Source of the DNA: CAZLMW01 sp964560875
GTDB taxonomy: Bacteria > Myxococcota_A > UBA9042
NCBI GenBank assembly: GCA_964560875.1
Contig: CAZLMW010000220.1
Coordinates: 1-6,072 of the forward strand
Direction: 5' to 3'
Length of the DNA stretch: 6,072 nucleotides
Below, one piece after another: positions 1 through 5,750 of this stretch (within the stretch, counting starts at the first letter, position 1; each line of letters begins with the position of its first letter). The notes under the pieces were generated by a model that saw only the letters and a list, made by a program, of their open reading frames with translations, was not told the DNA's origin and ran no database searches. The translations under genes and the position numbers were made by a program.

Positions 1-136
1 GTGCGTTGCACCTTCCTCGGTTCCTCAGGCAGCCCGACTCAAACGATCCGCACCCAACAAGGGTGGGCAACAAGGGTGAGCAGCAGGTGGCCGGTATGCC
101 CAGCTTGTTCGACCGCGCAAACGGTCACTGGCGTCG

Positions 137-676
137 CTACTCGCGGTTGAGAAATGACTGCGTGAACATGCGGGACGACTTTCGCGGACGCCCGCCTCCC
201 GTGCCCCACATTGTGGCCTGGACACGAAACCCGACGCGCCAGACCGGCACCTTGCGGCCCTTGGGTTTGCGCTTCTTGCGGAGCATCGATGCGAACACGC
301 GGGCCGGAATCACCACCTTGAGGACGGTCGGCGCCTTGGCCTTTTGGACCGCGTAGAGCTTGGCAACCGTCTTGAATCCGCGGCGGTTCTTCAGGAGCAC
401 TTGAACCTGCCAATGGATTGGGCGGGCGTCGACTCCCTGCAACGTCACCGCGCACGTGATGTCGCCGAGCACGTTCCATTGGGCCCCCTCGGGCCCGCCG
501 CCCGGCTTGCTCAGGTCGCCCTTGCCATCGGCGGTGCACGTGAAGCCGGTGATGGTGTTGAGCGCCTTGGCCTCAACCGACTGGGGAGCCAAGACGAACG
601 TTGTGACGATGATGCCCGTCCAGATCGCGAATGGAATCGACCGGTTCTCGCTCAGCACTTGGATGGGTCTTGGCAT
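137..676 (-). CDS. Small secreted protein of unknown function
   Basis: A 179-residue protein that I do not recognise. Residues 1-36 look like a Sec signal peptide: Arg3 and Arg12, a hydrophobic stretch at about 15-30 (FAIWTGIIVTTFVLA), and an A-x-A-like VEA site before Lys37. The mature part of about 143 residues has two cysteines (C47, C75) that could form one disulfide. It alternates hydrophobic and polar residues around WNVLGDITCAVTLQ and VPVWRVGFRVQAT, which suggests a small beta-rich domain. It also has a Lys/Arg-rich segment (133-142, LRKKRKPKGR). The ATG start is supported by a GAGGA ribosome binding site six bases upstream and by a promoter-like sequence further up. It is transcribed away from the TetR gene, so the TetR protein could also control it, but nothing in the sequence proves that. 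The other long frames over this stretch lack a comparable start signal. Location (periplasm or outside the cell) is inferred. Function is unknown. Confidence 0.75.
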   Translation of the reverse strand: MPRPIQVLSENRSIPFAIWTGIIVTTFVLAPQSVEAKALNTITGFTCTADGKGDLSKPGGGPEGAQWNVLGDITCAVTLQGVDARPIHWQVQVLLKNRRGFKTVAKLYAVQKAKAPTVLKVVIPARVFASMLRKKRKPKGRKVPVWRVGFRVQATMWGTGGGRPRKSSRMFTQSFLNRE

Positions 677-682
677 GGATCG

Positions 683-687
683 TCCTC
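683..687 (-). promoter_or_regulatory. Ribosome binding site of the secreted protein
   Basis: Read on the minus strand this is GAGGA, six bases before the ATG at 674-676. It is one of the clearest Shine-Dalgarno matches in the window, and it decides both the strand and the start of the small secreted protein. Confidence 0.7.
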
Positions 688-714
688 GCGGGTGGTGGGC
701 ATCGCTCCGCGCTC

Positions 715-744
715 ATTCTATCTGAACGGCCAACTCAACCCCAA
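715..744 (-). promoter_or_regulatory. Candidate sigma70-type promoter for the secreted protein
   Basis: On the minus strand, TAGAAT (complement of 715-720, five of six matches to the -10 consensus) follows TTGGGG (complement of 739-744, a weak -35) after an 18-bp spacer. Transcription would begin near 708 and leave a leader of about 31 nt containing the GAGGA ribosome binding site. The -10 is good and the -35 poor, so this is a candidate only. Confidence 0.4.
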
Positions 745-769
745 CTCGCATCGGTGCGGGTCGCGGTCG

Positions 770-775
770 TATTAT
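770..775 (+). promoter_or_regulatory. Possible -10 element upstream of the TetR gene
   Basis: TATTAT matches five of six positions of the -10 consensus and stands out in this GC-rich intergenic region. No convincing -35 lies 16-18 bp upstream. If used, transcription would start at about 782, inside the palindrome at 780-791, which is a classic position for a repressor operator, and would give a leader of about 55 nt. It competes with the candidate at 801-828. Confidence 0.25.
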
Positions 776-779
776 TTCG

Positions 780-791
780 GAACGATCGTTC
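780..791. promoter_or_regulatory. Perfect 12-bp palindrome, candidate TetR operator
   Basis: GAACGATCGTTC is its own reverse complement and lies 46 bp before the TetR-family start codon. TetR-family dimers bind short inverted repeats and commonly repress their own promoter, so this is a reasonable operator. The last bases belong to a heptamer, CGTTCAA (787-793), which recurs at 810-816 beside the second promoter candidate, so binding could extend over both. The palindrome is seen directly; its role is inferred. Confidence 0.45.
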
Positions 792-800
792 AAAAACTTC

Positions 801-828
801 TTGACTGTGCGTTCAACAACTCGTTACT
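801..828 (+). promoter_or_regulatory. Candidate promoter of the TetR-SDR operon
   Basis: TTGACT (801-806, five of six matches to the -35 consensus) is followed after 16 bp by GTTACT (823-828, a weak -10). Transcription would begin at about 835, two or three bases before the ATG at 838, giving a nearly leaderless mRNA. This fits the absence of any Shine-Dalgarno sequence before that ATG. An imperfect inverted repeat (TTGA at 801-804, TTCAA at 812-816) overlaps the -35, where a repressor could block RNA polymerase. Confidence 0.35.
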
Positions 829-837
829 GTCGGCGTC

Positions 838-1434
838 ATGGCGAGGCCCCGCGAGTTTGATGAAGAGGACGTTGTTGCCCGGGCGATGCACGTGTTTTGG
901 ACCAAGGGCTACGACGCAACGTCGGTCCAGGACCTCGTCGACGCGACCGGCCTGAAGCGCGGCAGCCTCTACGGCGCGTTCGGCGACAAGCGGGGCCTGT
1001 TTCTGACGGCATTCGGCAACTACGCCGACGGGGGTTTGCGGCGGCTCAAGCAAGCGATCGATGGCCACGACGATCCGGTCGCTGGTGTGATCGCGTTTGT
1101 CGGCCTCGTGGCGGCACAGAGCAAACTCGCGGCCAACGGACAGGGCTGCATGGTTGCCAAGGCGTGCGGCGAGATGGCGGGGCGGGATCCGCAGGTCAAA
1201 GCGCTGATCGACGCCCATAACGAAGCAGTCATCGAGGCAATGGCCGACGCATTTGAGCGCGGGGTCGGGCGCGGCAGCTTCGCCTCGGGTCGAGACCCCC
1301 GGGCGGCGGCGGCTCATGTGCACTGCACGCTGCAAGGAATGGCGATGCTTGGCGCGGCTCACACGCCCGACGCACGCATCGACGAGATCACAACAGAGCT
1401 GGTGGCCGCCATCGGCCGGGGAGCAAAACAATGA
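838..1434 (+). CDS. TetR/AcrR-family transcriptional regulator
   Basis: A 198-residue protein of normal length for TetR-family repressors, which bind operator DNA as dimers and release it on binding a small ligand. The N-terminus MARPREFDEEDVVARAMHVF is the family's usual first helix. The helix-turn-helix spans about residues 28-55 (TSVQDLVDATGLKRGSLYGAF, then GDKRGLF), with the conserved G-x-L-Y-x-x-F core. The C-terminal ligand and dimer domain has GCMVAKACGEMAGRDPQV at 103-120, matching the GC...E.A..DP.V pattern seen in many AcrR-like members. The ligand cannot be told from sequence. The ATG at 838 has no ribosome binding site but gives the canonical N-terminus. The stop overlaps the SDR start in ATGA, so the two are translationally coupled. 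The simplest model is autorepression through the upstream palindrome, relieved by a substrate or product of the SDR. The family call is secure; the circuit is inferred. Confidence 0.95.
   Translation: MARPREFDEEDVVARAMHVFWTKGYDATSVQDLVDATGLKRGSLYGAFGDKRGLFLTAFGNYADGGLRRLKQAIDGHDDPVAGVIAFVGLVAAQSKLAANGQGCMVAKACGEMAGRDPQVKALIDAHNEAVIEAMADAFERGVGRGSFASGRDPRAAAAHVHCTLQGMAMLGAAHTPDARIDEITTELVAAIGRGAKQ
1420..1423 (+). promoter_or_regulatory. Ribosome binding site of the SDR gene
   Basis: GGAG, within GGGGAG at 1418-1423, lies inside the end of the TetR gene and seven bases before the SDR ATG at 1431. With the ATGA overlap it supports coupled but independently primed translation of the enzyme. Confidence 0.6.
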
Positions 1435-2414
1435 ACAACAGCGACAAGACAGCGGTGGTCACAGGCGCCAACTCAGGGCTTGGTTTTGAGGCAGCGGCGC
1501 AGCTCGCAGACCAGGGCTACGGCAAAGTGATCCTGGCGTGCCGCTCGATCGAAAAGGCGAACGCCGCGAAGGCGCAGCTTGTGCAACGCGTGGGCAAGGA
1601 TGTGTTCGAAGGGTTGGTGATCGATACGTCCGAGCCCGCGAAGGGACGCCAGGCGGCGCAGGAATTGATCGGCCGCGGCGGAAAGATCGACTACCTGTTG
1701 CTCAACGCCGGCATGGGCGGCACGGACCTCAAGACCAACAGCGACGGCATCGACCTTGTTTACGCTTCGACCCTGGCCGGTCACCACGTGCTGACGATCG
1801 AGCTGCTCAACGGTGGGTTGCTTGCCGATGAGGCGCGCATAGTCATCGCCGGGTCCGAGGCGGCTCGCGGGGACATCACCGGTATGCCGATGAAGACGTC
1901 CAACTTCCGTGGGATCTCCGAGGCGAAGTACGGCGGGGACATGTTGGCGACGCTGATCGGGCTCGCGAAGGGTGAGGCGGAGAGCAAGTACGACTCCAAC
2001 GTCGCGTACTCCAACGCCAAGGCGATGGTCGCGTGGTGGGCGGCCGCGTTGGCTCGCCGGCTGCCCGAGAAAATGGCCGTGTATGCGGTGTCGCCCGGAG
2101 CGGCCATGAGCACGGCTTTTGCGCGCAATATGCCGTGGGCGATGCGCGTGCTCCTGGTTCCCGTGATGCGGGTGATCGGTCCGGTGGTCGGCATGGACCA
2201 GCCGATCGACGTCGCCGCCCGCCGCTACCTCGACGTGGTTGCCGAGGGCGTGCAGGAGAGTGGGAGCTTCTTCGCTTCGCCTCCCAAGAAGGTCGTCGGC
2301 CCGCTCCAAAAGCAGCTGGGGCCCGACTATTTGCTCGACGAAGACCTGCAGGAAGCCGGTTGGGCCGCGGTCGTCGCCATGACCGGCAACGTGGAAGTTC
2401 AGGCCGTGGCATAG
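1431..2414 (+). CDS. Short-chain dehydrogenase/reductase (SDR), probably NADP-dependent
   Basis: A 327-residue cytosolic oxidoreductase with a Rossmann fold. The nucleotide-binding motif TGANSGLG is at 11-18. Arg38 in LACRS, at the end of the second strand, suggests NADP(H) preference. NAG is at 92-94. The active-site pair is Y193-x3-K197 (YSNAK), with Ser142 in AGSEAARG as the likely catalytic serine, and SPG at 221-223 follows. The overall style (LACRS, YASTLAGHHVLT) resembles retinol-dehydrogenase-like or protochlorophyllide-reductase-like SDRs, but the substrate cannot be inferred. Two features are unusual. The helix-4 position normally held by the catalytic Asn seems to be Thr114. The Ser142-Tyr193 gap is 51 residues, against roughly 13 in classical SDRs. 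The C-terminal part after about 235 is longer than in minimal SDRs and may be a substrate lid. The gene is coupled to the upstream TetR gene, which probably controls it. No terminator is obvious after the stop. Confidence 0.94.
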   Translation: MNNSDKTAVVTGANSGLGFEAAAQLADQGYGKVILACRSIEKANAAKAQLVQRVGKDVFEGLVIDTSEPAKGRQAAQELIGRGGKIDYLLLNAGMGGTDLKTNSDGIDLVYASTLAGHHVLTIELLNGGLLADEARIVIAGSEAARGDITGMPMKTSNFRGISEAKYGGDMLATLIGLAKGEAESKYDSNVAYSNAKAMVAWWAAALARRLPEKMAVYAVSPGAAMSTAFARNMPWAMRVLLVPVMRVIGPVVGMDQPIDVAARRYLDVVAEGVQESGSFFASPPKKVVGPLQKQLGPDYLLDEDLQEAGWAAVVAMTGNVEVQAVA

Positions 2415-2451
2415 AACGGGCGCCCGGCACTGCCGCGTTCATGCCATATCG

Positions 2452-2480
2452 TTGACCTCGGCCACCCCGGGTGAGATCCT
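2452..2480 (+). promoter_or_regulatory. Candidate promoter of the cationic/Cys-rich operon
   Basis: TTGACC (2452-2457) and GATCCT (2475-2480) are separated by 17 bp. The -35 is good (five of six) and the -10 weak (three of six). Transcription would start near 2487, about 21 nt before the GTG at 2508. The 93-bp gap after the SDR stop also contains the 10-bp palindrome CGGGCGCCCG (2417-2426), which lacks a T-run and does not look like a terminator, so read-through from the SDR operon remains possible. Confidence 0.3.
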
Positions 2481-2507
2481 GTCGGCGACTCGCCAGGTAG
2501 CCCGCAA

Positions 2508-3995
2508 GTGCCCGATATACGCCAATTTTTCGGATGGAGATCGGCCTGCGCAAGAGGCCTTGTGGTGACGCTGGTCGCGGTCGGGCTGCTGCTCGGAACG
2601 ACACCCGCTGAAGCCAAGCGGAAGAAGCGCAGGCGAGCACGGGCGACGAAGAAGGCCCATCGCGCCAAGAAGACCCATCGCGCCAAAAAGACCCATCGCG
2701 CCAAGAAGGCCCATCGCGCCAAGAAGACCCATCGCGCCAAGAAGACCCATCGCGCCAAGAAGACCCATCGCGCCAAGAAGATGCAGCCGAACAAGGCGGC
2801 GCCGCTCAAGGCTGCGGAGCTCGCCAAGACCGCGGATCGAATCGATCGGACGGGCAAGTTCGCGGAAGCGGCGGCGCTCTTTCTACGGGCACACAAGCAC
2901 GTCCCCGGACACACCGAATACCTGTACCGCCACGCGCGGGCGTCGTGGCTGGCGGGAGATACGAAGACCGCGGTCGCGGCGCTGCAACAGGTCCTTTGGC
3001 ACCACCCGATCTCCAAGTCGTTCAAGGGTCGTATCGAGCTCGAGCTCGCCCAGATCCACGCGGTTCATCTACGGAAGAAGGCCGACAAAGCCCGAATGGC
3101 GGCTGCGGCGCCACCCCCGATCGCGGAAGCCAGCGGCTCAACACCGACTGCTGGCGCGCCACGACGCATCGATCCGCGAGCCGCATACTCCGCGCGCGCA
3201 GCGCCCGCAATCGTGCACGGGTCAACCGCCTCGACCACGATGCCGACTGCAAAACCGAGCGGGACAGCCGGGCCATCGGCGAAGGTGGCGGCCGGCAAGA
3301 CCACAACCATTCGCGGTACCAAGGCGATCCCGGCGGCGCCCGCCCAAGCGGCTAAGGGCAAGCAAAGGTGCGTGATCAAGCGCATCGTGATCGTCCGAGC
3401 TCCGCCCAACCCGGCAAAGTCGGCAAAGTCGGCAAAGTCAGCAAAGTCAGCAAAGTCGGCAAAGTCGGACAGAGCCAAAAAGCAGACCACCGCGAAGTCG
3501 CTCACCAAGACGGCTCCCAAACGTGCGACGAAGGCCGAGGTCGTCAAACCGGCACCGCGAGCACGCCCGCGATCGCCGGTGGTGCGCGCGCGTCCACGTA
3601 GTCCACTCCCGCTCCGTCACCGCCGGGTCGCCGGTCAACCCGCTTCGCCAGCCACATCCGTCCGCGCCTCTGCAGGCGGCAACCCGACCGCTGCAACGGC
3701 TTCGTTCGTCGTCGCGGGGGTGGCGTTGGTGGCCGGGGTGGTGCTCGCGCTCGCGGCCCAGGGAAAGGCAGACGAGCTGGCCAAATCGCGGCTGAGCGGC
3801 AGCGATGCGTTCGACTTGACCCGTATCGGCAAGCCTACCGCCGTCGACCAAACCAACGAGTCCATCACGCTTTGGAACGGCGCGATCGCGGCGGGCGTGG
3901 CGGGATTGGCGGCGACCGGCACCGGCGCCTGGCTGATGTCTGGAAGCAACGATAGTTCTGACGCCTCTTCGGAGCGTTCGAGGCGCACGCGGTGA
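2508..3995 (+). CDS. Exported cationic TPR protein with HRAKK and AKS repeats and two C-terminal membrane helices
   Basis: A 495-residue protein of no family I can name. In order: signal peptide 1-36 (Arg-containing n-region, hydrophobic VVTLVAVGLLLG, site AEA before KRKK); a basic stretch; seven tandem hexapeptides A/T-HRAKK (50-91); two TPR-like helical pairs at about 102-165 (pattern A.....R.GKFAEAAALFLRA...P, then RHARASWLAGDTKTAVAALQQ); a long Ala/Pro/Thr/Lys linker with one cysteine (C288), six AKS tripeptides (303-320) and a PRSP-rich stretch (351-366); and two membrane segments at about 397-417 and 456-478. Cleavage of the signal would leave the basic and TPR part in the periplasm, held by the C-terminal hairpin. 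A TPR with a C-terminal two-helix tail is, from memory, common in myxobacterial envelope proteins. The start is GTG with a weak AGG upstream. A later GTG at 2562 has GAGG before it but would remove the charged n-region of the signal. The stop overlaps the next gene in GTGA. Binding of polyanions such as peptidoglycan, LPS or its acidic partner is inferred. Confidence 0.88.
   Translation: MPDIRQFFGWRSACARGLVVTLVAVGLLLGTTPAEAKRKKRRRARATKKAHRAKKTHRAKKTHRAKKAHRAKKTHRAKKTHRAKKTHRAKKMQPNKAAPLKAAELAKTADRIDRTGKFAEAAALFLRAHKHVPGHTEYLYRHARASWLAGDTKTAVAALQQVLWHHPISKSFKGRIELELAQIHAVHLRKKADKARMAAAAPPPIAEASGSTPTAGAPRRIDPRAAYSARAAPAIVHGSTASTTMPTAKPSGTAGPSAKVAAGKTTTIRGTKAIPAAPAQAAKGKQRCVIKRIVIVRAPPNPAKSAKSAKSAKSAKSAKSDRAKKQTTAKSLTKTAPKRATKAEVVKPAPRARPRSPVVRARPRSPLPLRHRRVAGQPASPATSVRASAGGNPTAATASFVVAGVALVAGVVLALAAQGKADELAKSRLSGSDAFDLTRIGKPTAVDQTNESITLWNGAIAAGVAGLAATGTGAWLMSGSNDSSDASSERSRRTR
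2655..2780 (+). repeat. Seven tandem 18-bp repeats encoding A/T-HRAKK
   Basis: Each unit reads RCCCATCGCGCCAAGAAG, with R being G in units 1 and 4 and A in the others. The only other difference is one base in unit 2 (AAAAAG for AAGAAG). The A-T-T-A-T-T-T order suggests that a three-unit block was duplicated and one unit added. The near-identity at synonymous positions points to recent slippage or unequal recombination rather than only protein-level selection. Confidence 0.97.
3414..3467 (+). repeat. Six tandem 9-bp repeats encoding Ala-Lys-Ser
   Basis: GCAAAGTCG occurs in units 1, 2, 5 and 6, and GCAAAGTCA in units 3 and 4. It lies in the linker of the cationic protein. Being in multiples of three, changes in copy number would keep the reading frame. 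Confidence 0.97.
3980..3983 (+). promoter_or_regulatory. Ribosome binding site of the Cys-rich lipoprotein
   Basis: GAGG lies eight bases before the GTG at 3992, inside the end of the upstream gene. It supports the GTG start, which is also the one that gives a complete lipoprotein signal sequence. Confidence 0.6.
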
Positions 3996-5446
3996 GCGAT
4001 CGAGTCATCGCGCCACTGCTGGCCATCGTCGTCTGCGCATCCTGCGGCGCGGTGACCGAAGACGACCTGGAGTTCGGCTGTCCAGACGGCTTTGTCCGCA
4101 TCGGCGACCGCTGCGATCCCAAGCCGGACGGAGGCGCCACGGACGCGGCCGCGTGCGACGAGTGCGACGACAACAACACGTGCACCGACAACGACTGCAA
4201 ACAGCCCGACGGAACGTGCGTCGGTCAGACCTTCGCGCCCTACAAACCATGCGACGACGGCAGCCCATGCTCGCTCGAAGACCGATGTGTCAGCGGCGTC
4301 TGCAAGGCCGGCAAGCTCAAGTGCGACGACGGCAACATCTGCACCGACGATGACTGCGACACCGCCGCAAACTGCTCGCACACACCCAAGGCCGGTCCCT
4401 GCAACGACGGCAGCGTGTGCACGAAGGGCGACTCCTGCACCGGCGGAAAGTGCGTCGGCGACAGCGCGCTCGACTGCGACGACGGCAACCCGTGCACCGA
4501 CGACACCTGCCTGACGACCGAGGGCTGCCGCTCGACCCTCAACTCCGCGACATGCGACGACGGCGACAAGTGCACCAAGGACGATGGCTGCACCAAGGGC
4601 TCGTGCACCGGCACCAAGCTCGACTGCGACGACAAAAACCCGTGCACCACCGACGCGTGCGACAGCGCCAAGGGCTGTTTGCATGTCAACAACGCCACCC
4701 CCTGCAATCCGGGCTCCGCGTGCCTCGTCGGCGTCTGCAGCGGCGGCAAGTGTGGTGGCGGCAAGCCGATCAATTGCGACGACGGCAAACCATGCACAGC
4801 GGACGCCTGCGACCCCAAGACCGGCTGCCAGAACGTGCTCGTCAAGGGCGCCTGCGACGATGGCGACAAGTGCACCAAGGGCGAGACCTGCGCGACCGGC
4901 TCATGCGAGGGCGGCCAAGCTGTGGACTGCGACGACAAGAACCCGTGCACGACCGACTCGTGCGCCAAGGACAAGGGCTGCGGCTACAAGGCCGACAACA
5001 GCGCGGCGTGCGACGACAACAACCCCTGCACGCTCGAAGACCAGTGCCAGAACTCGTTTTGCGTCTACAAGAAACCGCGCAACTGCGACGACAAGAACTC
5101 CTGCACGATCGACTCATGCTCCAAGGCGGCGGGCGGCTGTGTGCACACCAAGCTGCACGGCGTGGGATGCCCCGACGATGGCGCGCCGTGCACGATCGAC
5201 GAAAAGTGCGTCAAGGGTGTCTGCATCGCGACGATCAAGGCGACATGCACCGACAACAACCCGTGCACCGACGACTCGTGCCACCCGCAGAAAGGCTGCC
5301 AGGTCGCGTTCAACAGCGCCGCTTGCGACGACGGCAACGGGTGTACGACCGCAGACACCTGCAAGGCCGGCAAATGTGTCGCCGGACCGGGCTGCGCGGC
5401 GCCCAAGAAATGCAGCGGGACGGGTAAAACCGCGGTGTGCAAGTAG
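3992..5446 (+). CDS. Cysteine-rich lipoprotein with 16 alternating CDDGNPCT-type modules
   Basis: A 484-residue acidic protein. The N-terminus MSDRVIAPLLAIVVCASC fits a lipoprotein signal with lipidated Cys18, although Cys at -3 of the lipobox is unusual. A short segment with C30 and C41 (CPDGFVRIGDRC) resembles, from memory, the start of many myxobacterial lipoproteins. From C58 to about C462 there are 16 modules of four cysteines, averaging 26 residues and alternating strictly. Type A is C-x5-C-x4-C-x5/6-C (C58, C111, C162, C212, C262, C313, C365, C419). Type B is usually C-x5-C-x5-C-x4-C (C87, C137, C188, C238, C288, C340, C393, C445). Type A carries C-T-x-D-x-C, the signature of the Dictyostelium CTDC repeat. 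I count 72 Cys, about 78 Asp/Glu and about 47 Lys/Arg, hence net negative; the Asp-rich loops might bind calcium. No catalytic domain is visible. The GTG start overlaps the previous stop in GTGA. Likely role: a rigid, disulfide-bonded structural or adhesive envelope protein working with its neighbour (inference). Confidence 0.93.
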   Translation: MSDRVIAPLLAIVVCASCGAVTEDDLEFGCPDGFVRIGDRCDPKPDGGATDAAACDECDDNNTCTDNDCKQPDGTCVGQTFAPYKPCDDGSPCSLEDRCVSGVCKAGKLKCDDGNICTDDDCDTAANCSHTPKAGPCNDGSVCTKGDSCTGGKCVGDSALDCDDGNPCTDDTCLTTEGCRSTLNSATCDDGDKCTKDDGCTKGSCTGTKLDCDDKNPCTTDACDSAKGCLHVNNATPCNPGSACLVGVCSGGKCGGGKPINCDDGKPCTADACDPKTGCQNVLVKGACDDGDKCTKGETCATGSCEGGQAVDCDDKNPCTTDSCAKDKGCGYKADNSAACDDNNPCTLEDQCQNSFCVYKKPRNCDDKNSCTIDSCSKAAGGCVHTKLHGVGCPDDGAPCTIDEKCVKGVCIATIKATCTDNNPCTDDSCHPQKGCQVAFNSAACDDGNGCTTADTCKAGKCVAGPGCAAPKKCSGTGKTAVCK

Positions 5447-5493
5447 TTGGTTCCCTTGAACAACCAGTCTTTGTGAACGTCTCGCCGGTTATC

Positions 5494-5684
5494 GAGCCGC
5501 GGGGCGGCACAGGGCAGTAGCGTGGGGCGAGAGCCCCAGGTTCCGGTCGGGTGTATTTGAGAGCCGCGACGCGGCGACAGGAGCGATCGCCAGCATCCTG
5601 CCGCCGCGTCGCGGCTCAATCAAAACGACCCTTCTTTCCTGGGGCTGGCGCCCCAGGCTACTGCATGTCGCCGCTCCGCGGCTG
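5494..5684. repeat. Symmetric imperfect palindrome of about 190 bp
   Basis: Three nested pairs of arms share one centre near 5589. The inner arms are 5561-5581 and 5597-5617, 21 bp with one mismatch and a 15-base loop. The middle arms are 5515-5540 and 5638-5663, each itself a small hairpin (TGGGGC-GAGA-GCCCCA on the left, CCTGGGGC-TGGC-GCCCCAGG on the right). The outer arms are the hairpins GCCGC-GGG-GCGGC (5496-5508) and GCCGC-TCC-GCGGC (5670-5682). The spacers between inner and middle arms are 20 bases on each side and are themselves partly complementary. Transcribed from the lipoprotein gene it would fold into one long stem or a chain of hairpins. As DNA it could be a MITE- or REP-like element. 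No flanking target duplication is evident. Confidence 0.85.
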
Positions 5685-5750
5685 GCCGTGCCGCTTACTC
5701 GAGCACACGGCGAGCCCCCACCAGCAGGTTGGCGCTAACCCGCGCTAACC

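Noticed and set aside
51..65. CACCC-AACAA-GGGTG hairpin as terminator of the minus-strand gene
   Set aside because: The stem is only five pairs and no T-run follows on the minus strand.
344..955. Plus-strand 203-codon frame running from the secreted-protein gene into the TetR gene
   Set aside because: It crosses the divergent promoter region and both opposing genes, has no recognisable domain, and conflicts with the well supported TetR start.
2439..2768. Minus-strand frame with repeated MGLLGA units that looks like a hydrophobic repeat protein
   Set aside because: It is the mirror of the HRAKK-coding 18-bp repeat. The plus-strand frame has a signal peptide, TPR region, membrane helices and coupling to the next gene.
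2655..2780. CRISPR-like array
   Set aside because: The 18-bp units are directly adjacent with no spacers and encode a regular hexapeptide in frame.
3065..3547. Minus-strand frame with ADF tripeptide repeats
   Set aside because: Antisense shadow of the AKS repeat, with no ribosome binding site or domain of its own.
3992..5446. The TIGR02232-type Myxococcus Cys-rich repeat
   Set aside because: That family, as I remember it, has a GDG-x-x-x-x-GE-x-CDDGN layout. Here the repeating unit is CDDxNPCTxDxC with shorter spacing, closer to the Dictyostelium CTDC pattern.
4417..5459. Long Arg-rich or Ala/Thr-rich plus-strand frames over the Cys-rich gene
   Set aside because: They result from reading the repeated Cys/Asp codons in other frames. 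Composition is biased and no start signal is seen.
5448..5466. TGGTT-AACCA hairpin after the lipoprotein stop as a terminator
   Set aside because: Five weak pairs around a nine-base loop and no clear T-run; too poor to call.
5551..5748. 65-codon open frame as a small gene
   Set aside because: It lies entirely across the arms of the palindromic repeat and has no ribosome binding site or protein-like composition.
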